Assembly (NCBI GenBank): GCA_005772855.1
Contig: SXIK01000093.1
Location: forward strand, 1 to 34,859
Reading direction: 5' to 3'
DNA from: Planctomycetia bacterium
Lineage (GTDB): Bacteria; Planctomycetota; UBA8108; SXIK01
Length of the DNA: 34,859 bases
This document shows positions 1 to 6,000 of this stretch, one piece after another. Within the stretch, counting starts at the first letter, position 1. Each line of letters opens with the position of its first letter. Made by a program: the position numbers and the translations under genes. The notes under the pieces are model-generated. The model made no database searches and was not told the DNA's origin. It was given only the letters and a program-made list of their open reading frames with translations.

Positions 1-78
1 ACTCGTTCGCAAGCCAGATTCACTGTCTCCCCAGGCCGCCTTTTTCTTGAGGAGTCCCCCTTCCCAGCGAGGAGGAGG

Positions 79-389
79 GGCGCCACCAGGCGCCATGGCA
101 TGGTGGAGGTCTTCTACCCCCCCGCGGAGTATATACCGCACGCGGGCAGTGATGAGACCTTTTGCAGCCTGCGAAAGGTTGCGGCTGCTCGCGCCAGAGG
201 CGTCCGGCGCCCATCAGGCGCCGAGGGGGGGGTTTGCGGCGAGTTGGCGGAGCCGCAAACGGCTCGGAGGGAGCCGGCGCCAGCGAGAGCTGGCGGCTCC
301 CGAGAGCCTGGCCCGGAGTCGCACGCGCAGCGTGCGACCGGAGGGGCCGCGTGTCGCGGCCGTCGTGGGGGAGGGTCCGCCTCCCCCAC
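79..389. repeat. Array of GC-rich hairpins (non-coding)
   Basis: A dense run of inverted repeats. The arms I can read are GGCGCC 79-84/89-94, CCCGCG 121-126/CGCGGG 141-146, GCAGCC 164-169/GGCTGC 183-188, GGCGCC 206-211/217-222, GAGCCG 250-255/CGGCTC 260-265, GCCAGC 279-284/GCTGGC 289-294, GGCTC 295-299/GAGCC 304-308, GTCGCACGC 318-326/GCGTGCGAC 330-338, GGCCGCG 345-351/CGCGGCC 355-361, and GTGGGGGAGG 365-374/CCTCCCCCAC 380-389. Most loops are 3-5 nt. Several reading frames are open across it, but this is expected at such GC content and none has a recognisable domain. The part from 285 on recurs at the other end of the window. It could be a structured RNA or a REP/BIME-like element; the sequence alone does not decide. 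Confidence 0.7.
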
Positions 390-466
390 CCGCCGAAACG
401 AGCAGCAGACTTGAGATGGTCTTCCTCTGCCCATTCGGAATGTCTCACGTGTGGGCGCGCGAGGTA
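285..466 (+). repeat. Dispersed repeat, copy A (inverted relative to copy B)
   Basis: The reverse complement of this stretch matches 34633-34859. By eye, 99 of 107 bases agree between 360-466 and 34633-34739. The block 285-356 differs from 34786-34859 by two substitutions and a one-base insertion. Between the blocks copy A has 3 bases where copy B has 46. Similarity stops sharply at 466/34633, which marks one real end of the element. The other end is not visible because copy B runs off the window. It carries no transposase or obvious target-site duplication. Confidence 0.9.
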
Positions 467-470
467 TAAT
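465..470 (+). promoter_or_regulatory. Candidate -10 element (TATAAT) of the cytochrome operon
   Basis: A perfect TATAAT hexamer lies 19 bases before the first possible ATG of the cytochrome gene at 490. The segment 17 bases upstream (442-447, GTCTCA) is a poor -35 match. The hexamer straddles the repeat border: the first two bases belong to the repeat and the rest is unique sequence. In GC-rich DNA a perfect TATAAT at this distance is suggestive but not proof. Confidence 0.4.
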
Positions 471-489
471 TTGATGGTACGAGTTTTCC

Positions 490-3351
490 ATGTATCAGGA
501 GCGCATGACTCGATCCGATCACCGAGGGAACTCGCCGCCGTCTGACTGCATGAGCCAGAAACCGATTCAGCCGCTCCTCGATGCCAGGGGCAATCCCTAT
601 CTTCCAGCGGTCGCACCCGTGCTCAGGAAGGTGCTCATCGGGATCTTTGTCGCGGTCGCGATCCTGAGCGCGAACGGAGCCTACCTTGCCGCGATCACGC
701 TCCTCGGCCACTGGACGGGCAAGGAATATCAAAACCCATTCTATTTCTGGATGTTCCTGCTTCACATCGTGGTTGGGCTCCTCATGACGGCTCCATTCGT
801 TGCCTTCGGCGTGCTTCACATGCGCACCGCAATCCTTCGACCCAACCGTCGTGCCGTCCACGCCGGAATCGCGCTCTTCTCGGCGGGATGTGTGGTCCTT
901 GTCTCCGGCTGCGCCCTGATGAAACGCGACCTGGGTGAGCCGTGGAATGGCATCGCCTATTGGCTTCACCTTGCCTCACCCATCGTCGCAGTCCTGCTTT
1001 ACGTCTTTCACAGGCTCCAGGGTCCCGCGATCGCGTGGAAGTATGCCTGGGCCTGGGGCGCCAGCGTCGGGGTCTTCGTCGGCGTCATGGTGCTCCTTCA
1101 CTCGCAGGATCCGAGGCAGTGGAACCAGGTGGGGCCCAGGGAGGGCCAGAAGTACTTCCAGCCCTCCCTTGCCCGCACGGCCACGGGCAACTTCATCCCC
1201 GCAAGGACGCTCCAGATGGATGAGTATTGCCTCAAGTGCCATCCCGACACCTACTCGGACTGGTTTCACTCGGCCCATCACTTCTCGAGCTTCAACAATC
1301 CGGTCTACCGCTTCAGCGTGCGCGAAACGCGTCGGGTTGCACTTGAGCGAGACGGAAGCACGCAGGCCTCCCGCTGGTGCGCCGGATGCCATGATCCCGT
1401 CCCCTTCTTTAGCGGCCGATTCGACGACCCCGACTTCGACGACTTGAACGACCCGACCGCCCACGCCGGGATCACCTGTACGATCTGTCACGCCATCACG
1501 AACATCAACTCCACCCTGGGTAACGCCGACTTCACCATCGAGGAGCCGCTCCACTACCCATTCGCCTTCAGTGAGAACCCGTTCCTTCAGTGGATCAACA
1601 ACCGCCTCGTGAAGGCGAAGCCAGGATTCCACAAGCGCACTTTCTTGAAACCAGAAATCCACAAGTCAGCCGAGTTTTGCTCCACGTGCCACAAGGTGCA
1701 CATCCCGAAGGAGGTCAACGCCTACAAGGATTTCCTCCGGGGACAAAACCATTACGACAGTTACCTGCTGAGCGGGGCCTCCGGCCACGGAGCGAAGAGC
1801 TTCTACTATCCACAGAAAGCGTTCGTCAACTGCTCCGAGAGCTGTCACATGCCGCTTCGCGATTCGTTCGACTTCGGGCACAAGGACGGCAAGATTCACA
1901 ACCACCTGTTTCCGGGAGCCAACACGGGCCTGGCAGAGCTTCGCGGCGACGAGAAGACGCGCAAGGCGCACGAGGAGTTTCTCCGCGACGGCCAGTTGCG
2001 GATGGACATCTTCGCGCTGCGAGAAGGCGGCACGATCGATGGCCCCCTCTCGGCGCCGATACGCCCCGAGCTTCCCCTCCTCCAACCCGGGGGCAAGTAC
2101 CTGGTGGAGGTCGTGATCCGCACGCTCAAGATGGGTCATGCGTTTACGCAAGGAACCTCCGACTCGAACGAAGTCTGGGTGGAGTGCGAGGCCAATCTCG
2201 AAACCGCGGGTGGCACAATCGCCATCGGGAAAAGCGGCGGGATGGATGCCAGGGGCTTTGTGGACCCGTGGTCCCATTTTGTCAATACACTCATGCTCGA
2301 TCGAAACGGGAACCGCATCGATCGTCGAAACCCACAGGACATCTTTGTGCCGCTGTACAACCACCAGATCGGGCCAGGCTCGGCGCAAGTGGTTCATTAC
2401 CTTCTGAACGTTCCAGCCGGGGCTACCGGAGCCGTCGAGATCTCCACACGACTCAAGTACCGGAAGTTCGACCGCACGTTCATGGAGCATGTCTTTGGTA
2501 AGGAGGGTGCGCCCAACTTCAAGCCCGTGGTGCTCTGTGAGGACAGTGTGCACCTGCCTGTGGCAGGAGCCGATGGAAGGCCCTCGATCGAGGGGACCTC
2601 ACAGACTTCGCCCATCGAGCCGTGGCAGCGCTGGAACGACTACGGGATCGGCCTCCTTCTCGAGGGATCGGAAGGCTCGGAGAAGGGCGAGCTCAAGCAG
2701 GCCGAGGAGGTCTTCAAGAAAGTCGCGGAGCTCGGGCGGGCGGACGGCCACCTCAACCTCGTCCGCGTCTACTTCAAGGAGGGCCGCCTGGATGACGCCG
2801 TGAACTCCGCGCGCAAGGCCATCGACCACCCACAGCCGCCGCCGCCATGGGTAGTCTCGTGGCTGAGTGGCCAGGTCAACCGGCAGAATGATCACCTGGA
2901 CGCCGCGATCCAGGACTTCAAGGCAGTTCTGGCTACCCGGGCGCCCGAGCGAGGCTTCGACTTTTCGAAGGACTACGACGTCTGGAACGAGCTGGGCCTC
3001 ACGCTCTTTCATCGCTCAAAACAAGGTCCCAGGGAAGAGAGGAAGCGGTTCCTCATCGAGAGCCGTGACGCCTTCCTGGAGACTTTGAAGCTCGACGCGG
3101 AGAACATGACCGCCCACTGGATATTGAACCAGATCTACGCACAGCTCAACCAGTTCGCTCGCGCAGAGCTCGACACAACAGCCGAAATGGCCACGCTGGC
3201 GACCACGAAGCGGCACCTTGAGCTCTTCAATCGCTACAGGCCAGACGACAGCGCACGGAATCGGGCGCACAAGATCTACCGCGAGCGAAACCCCGCTGCC
3301 AACAAGGCGGCACAGTCGATTGTCATCTACGATTTGAAGCCAAAGCCATGA
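490..3351 (+). CDS. Membrane-anchored multihaem c-type cytochrome with TPR tail
   Basis: A 953-residue protein, likely an extracytoplasmic electron carrier or oxidoreductase; its substrate is unknown. About five membrane segments are visible (residues 46-70, 83-110, 121-142, 154-175, 182-204). Four CXXCH haem motifs follow (247-251, 297-301, 330-334, 397-401), then an unusual CX3CH (448-453, CSESCHMP). This layout resembles cytochrome c554-like proteins. A beta-rich stretch follows (about 520-690) and then TPR-like helices (about 720-900). Histidines H92/H110 and H160/H174 sit inside membrane helices and could bind b-type haem. The start is uncertain: ATG 490 has no clear ribosome site, ATG 505 has AGGAG at 497-501 but only 3 bases away, and ATG 550 is also possible. 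The stop overlaps the next start (ATGA), so the two are probably co-translated. Confidence 0.85.
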   Translation: MYQERMTRSDHRGNSPPSDCMSQKPIQPLLDARGNPYLPAVAPVLRKVLIGIFVAVAILSANGAYLAAITLLGHWTGKEYQNPFYFWMFLLHIVVGLLMTAPFVAFGVLHMRTAILRPNRRAVHAGIALFSAGCVVLVSGCALMKRDLGEPWNGIAYWLHLASPIVAVLLYVFHRLQGPAIAWKYAWAWGASVGVFVGVMVLLHSQDPRQWNQVGPREGQKYFQPSLARTATGNFIPARTLQMDEYCLKCHPDTYSDWFHSAHHFSSFNNPVYRFSVRETRRVALERDGSTQASRWCAGCHDPVPFFSGRFDDPDFDDLNDPTAHAGITCTICHAITNINSTLGNADFTIEEPLHYPFAFSENPFLQWINNRLVKAKPGFHKRTFLKPEIHKSAEFCSTCHKVHIPKEVNAYKDFLRGQNHYDSYLLSGASGHGAKSFYYPQKAFVNCSESCHMPLRDSFDFGHKDGKIHNHLFPGANTGLAELRGDEKTRKAHEEFLRDGQLRMDIFALREGGTIDGPLSAPIRPELPLLQPGGKYLVEVVIRTLKMGHAFTQGTSDSNEVWVECEANLETAGGTIAIGKSGGMDARGFVDPWSHFVNTLMLDRNGNRIDRRNPQDIFVPLYNHQIGPGSAQVVHYLLNVPAGATGAVEISTRLKYRKFDRTFMEHVFGKEGAPNFKPVVLCEDSVHLPVAGADGRPSIEGTSQTSPIEPWQRWNDYGIGLLLEGSEGSEKGELKQAEEVFKKVAELGRADGHLNLVRVYFKEGRLDDAVNSARKAIDHPQPPPPWVVSWLSGQVNRQNDHLDAAIQDFKAVLATRAPERGFDFSKDYDVWNELGLTLFHRSKQGPREERKRFLIESRDAFLETLKLDAENMTAHWILNQIYAQLNQFARAELDTTAEMATLATTKRHLELFNRYRPDDSARNRAHKIYRERNPAANKAAQSIVIYDLKPKP

Positions 3352-5198
3352 CCCAAGGATTGGAATCCAACGCGCGGTCGCGAACGCAATCACGGGGATC
3401 CACGGCGCTTGTTCTGTTAGCCTTTCTGCTGGTAGCTGCCATCGCTGGCGCAGCACTCTACCTTCATTTTCGCAGAGCGGCTCCCGTCACGTTCCTGCCA
3501 GAGCCGGCCAGGCCGGCCGAGTTCACGCCGGCGCTGCGCTCCCTGCCCGTCGGCCTCAAGTTCGTGAATGTGACCAGGGAGGCGGGAATTCATTTTCGCC
3601 ATGTGAGCGGCGCCAAGGGAAAAAAGTTACTGCCCGAGACCATGGGCGGCGGATGCGCAATTCTGGATTTCGACCGGGATGGCGATCCGGACCTTCTCTT
3701 CATCAACTCCTGCCACTGGGCTGGCGACCAACCCCCTGGGCCACCGCCCACTCAAGCCCTCTACGCAAACGATGGCAAGGGCCGATTCACCGACGTAACC
3801 CGAGAAGTGGGGCTGGCACTCACGTTCTACGGCATGGGAGCGGCCATTGGCGACTACAACGGCGACGGCTTTGACGACGTATTTTTCACCGGAGTCGGCG
3901 GCGAGCGGTTGTTCAAGAACGTCGACGGCAAGCGCTTCGAGGAGACGACACAAGCCGCTGGCATCGCAGGAGGTGGACAATATACATGGTCGAGCGGTGC
4001 CGCATTCCTCGACTACGACGGAGATGGAATGCTCGATCTTTTTTTCTGCCGCTATGTCGAGTGGACACCCGAGGCGGACCTTGCCCAGGCTTTCCAGATC
4101 ACGGGGCTCGATCGCGCCTACGGGCCCCCCATGAATTTCCCCGGGACCTTCTCGCGACTCCTCAGAAACGTTGGGAGTAAGTTTGAGGACGTCTCTGCGA
4201 AGGCTGGCCTGGAGGTGAGGAATTCACTGACGGGTGAAGCTCTCGGAAAGGGGCTCGGCGCTGCCGTCCACGACCTGAATGAGGATGGCTGGCCCGACAT
4301 CGCGGTCGCCAATGACACCGTACAGAACTTCCTCTTCCTCAACAAGAAGGACGGCACCTTTGAAGAAATCGGCATCCTCTCCGGATTCGCGTTCGACGAG
4401 TCGGGAAAGACGAGAGGCGCAATGGGAATCGACTGCGCGGATCTCGGCTCGAGCCCTGGAAGCTCCGGGAGCACCAAGATGATCGTGGTCGGCAACTTCG
4501 CCAACGAGATCACGGCGCTCTATCGAAGTAGCCTGCCCGGTGAGTTGCCTTTTTCGGACGACGCGACAGCGGAAGGTATCGGCAACCCGAGCCGAAAGTA
4601 CATGAAGTTTGGCGTCTTCTTCTTCGACCTCGACCTTGACGGCAGACCCGACATCTTCGAAGCCAACGGGCACCTCGAGAGCGAGATTGAAAAAGTGCAG
4701 GCAGAACAGAGGTATGCCCAGCCTGTGCAGGTATTCTGGAACGCCGGACCCGGCGCGCCGCGCGGCTACGAGGTACTGGGACCCGAGAGACTTGGGGGCG
4801 ACCTCTTCGAGCCGGTCGTCGGACGCGGTTGCGCATACGCCGACTTTGACGGCGACGGCGACCTGGACGTTGTCCTCTGCTCGAACAATGGAGAAGCAAG
4901 ACTTTTCCGAAACGACGGCAGCAACAAGAATCGGTGGATCCGGCTCAAGCTCGTTGGCAAGAATGGCAACACGAACGCGTTCGGGGCCCGCGTCACGGCC
5001 GAGGTGGCCGGAAAGACGCTCAAGGCGCAGCTCACGAGTGGCCGGAGCTACCTGAGCCAGTGCGAGCAGGTGATCACGCTCGGCCTGGGTCAGGCTGACA
5101 GGGCCGAAAACGTAAAGATCTATTGGCCAGGGCAGATGACTCCGCAGAACCTTGGCACGATCCCCGAGGGCACCTTGAAGGAGATTCGAAACCGTTGA
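3348..5198 (+). CDS. CRTAC1-type FG-GAP/VCBS repeat protein with ASPIC/UnbV domain
   Basis: A 616-residue membrane-anchored extracytoplasmic protein. One N-terminal membrane helix (about 19-40) is followed by at least six FG-GAP/VCBS repeats with calcium-binding-type DxDxDGxxD cores, near residues 107, 169, 222, 309, 427 and 499 (for example DFDRDGDPD and DYNGDGFDD). A C-terminal ASPIC/UnbV domain spans about 529-596 and ends in IYWPG. Such beta-propeller proteins are often encoded beside multihaem cytochrome/TPR genes in Planctomycetota and Acidobacteriota; their biochemical role is not established. The ATG overlaps the cytochrome stop by four bases, and the stop is overlapped by the next gene's TTG. 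This indicates one translationally coupled operon and suggests the three products work together at the cell surface. Confidence 0.9.
   Translation: MTQGLESNARSRTQSRGSTALVLLAFLLVAAIAGAALYLHFRRAAPVTFLPEPARPAEFTPALRSLPVGLKFVNVTREAGIHFRHVSGAKGKKLLPETMGGGCAILDFDRDGDPDLLFINSCHWAGDQPPGPPPTQALYANDGKGRFTDVTREVGLALTFYGMGAAIGDYNGDGFDDVFFTGVGGERLFKNVDGKRFEETTQAAGIAGGGQYTWSSGAAFLDYDGDGMLDLFFCRYVEWTPEADLAQAFQITGLDRAYGPPMNFPGTFSRLLRNVGSKFEDVSAKAGLEVRNSLTGEALGKGLGAAVHDLNEDGWPDIAVANDTVQNFLFLNKKDGTFEEIGILSGFAFDESGKTRGAMGIDCADLGSSPGSSGSTKMIVVGNFANEITALYRSSLPGELPFSDDATAEGIGNPSRKYMKFGVFFFDLDLDGRPDIFEANGHLESEIEKVQAEQRYAQPVQVFWNAGPGAPRGYEVLGPERLGGDLFEPVVGRGCAYADFDGDGDLDVVLCSNNGEARLFRNDGSNKNRWIRLKLVGKNGNTNAFGARVTAEVAGKTLKAQLTSGRSYLSQCEQVITLGLGQADRAENVKIYWPGQMTPQNLGTIPEGTLKEIRNR
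5178..5183 (+). promoter_or_regulatory. Ribosome binding site deciding a TTG start
   Basis: AAGGAG lies 11 bases before TTG 5195, inside the end of the CRTAC1-type gene. It supports a TTG start that overlaps the previous stop (TTGA), rather than the in-frame ATG at 5123. The ATG start would give a long polar leader ahead of the hydrophobic signal segment. Confidence 0.6.
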
Positions 5199-5776
5199 CT
5201 CCCGAGACGACCCGTGGGCTCCTTTGGCTCGTGCTCAGCACCCCAGTTTTCGCAAACGGTTGCTTGCCCGATCCCCGCTCCCGGGGCGGCTACGATTTCT
5301 CGGCAGCGGCCGGCTGGCAACGCCTCGACAACAAGAGATCCGCGAAGCTCGTCCTTCCTGGAGAGGTCCTTGAGGCCTACGACACGAAGCCCGGGATTTT
5401 TGCTCTCCTGAAGACCGGCTTCATTCCAAGGGCCAAGGCGTCCGAGCTTTCCGTCGAACTTTACCATCTCCTGTTGAACCTGCCATTCCTGGAGATCCAG
5501 TCGAAGGGCGAAGTCACGGTCGCCGGGTTGCCCGCCGCCCGTATTGAAGCAACCGGCATGGGCGACGGCCAATCGTTCGCGCCCACAACTCTTGGGTTGC
5601 AATCGAGGCCACCCGGAAACGAGACCTCCGTGCCCACCCGGCGGGTGTGGATCAGGGTGCCTCGTGGGCCGGAAAAAGGAACTCTCGAGATCCTTTTTCA
5701 TTGTCCCGAGGCCGAGTACGAGCGCAAGAGGGCCGAGTTCGAGTCCACGATCAAATCCATCCGCCTGGAGGGCTGA
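5195..5776 (+). CDS. Small secreted protein, DcrB/PsbP-like
   Basis: 193 residues from TTG 5195. A short hydrophobic N-terminal segment (about residues 7-19) precedes a cysteine in the context ANGC. This could be a non-canonical lipobox, since A rather than L stands at -3. The rest has the feel of the DcrB/PsbP-like fold: an early GYDF..AAGW segment, a central hydrophobic helix, and the family's usual end in which a helix (FESTIKSIRLEG) closes the domain. This assignment rests on pattern only. As last gene of the cytochrome/CRTAC1 operon it may be a periplasmic accessory lipoprotein of that complex. No catalytic residues are evident. Confidence 0.65.
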   Translation: MTPETTRGLLWLVLSTPVFANGCLPDPRSRGGYDFSAAAGWQRLDNKRSAKLVLPGEVLEAYDTKPGIFALLKTGFIPRAKASELSVELYHLLLNLPFLEIQSKGEVTVAGLPAARIEATGMGDGQSFAPTTLGLQSRPPGNETSVPTRRVWIRVPRGPEKGTLEILFHCPEAEYERKRAEFESTIKSIRLEG

Positions 5777-6000
5777 TTTGTTTCACGGATCATCCCCACG
5801 ACCAGCCCTTCAGCCAAACCGCCGACCCTCGCCACGCAGTCGCGCGAACCTGTCCCACGGGTTGAAAAGCCCTGCCCCATGCAAGCGAATTTTTCTCGGA
5901 GACGATCCTGGGGTCACGATGTCCAGTCCCGATTCGCAAGCTGTTCCCCCGGCATGGTAGACTTCCTGTCATCTTAAAACCACACGGATAAGGAGTTGAC

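Noticed and set aside
79-389. Integron attC array or CRISPR repeats
   Set aside because: The hairpins differ in sequence and spacing, with no constant repeat/spacer pattern and no R/L core sites, and no integrase or cas gene is present.
20-616. A long minus-strand frame across copy A shares LYLARPHVRH and EWAEEDHLKS with a plus-strand frame in copy B
   Set aside because: The shared peptide just reflects the DNA repeat. The two copies differ in length by 43 bases, so the frame shifts within the element. Several frames are open there because of high GC, and no domain or ribosome site supports coding.
5862-5890. TTGAAA as -35 of the S41 protease gene
   Set aside because: The sequence 17-18 bases downstream (GCGAAT) is a poor -10 element.
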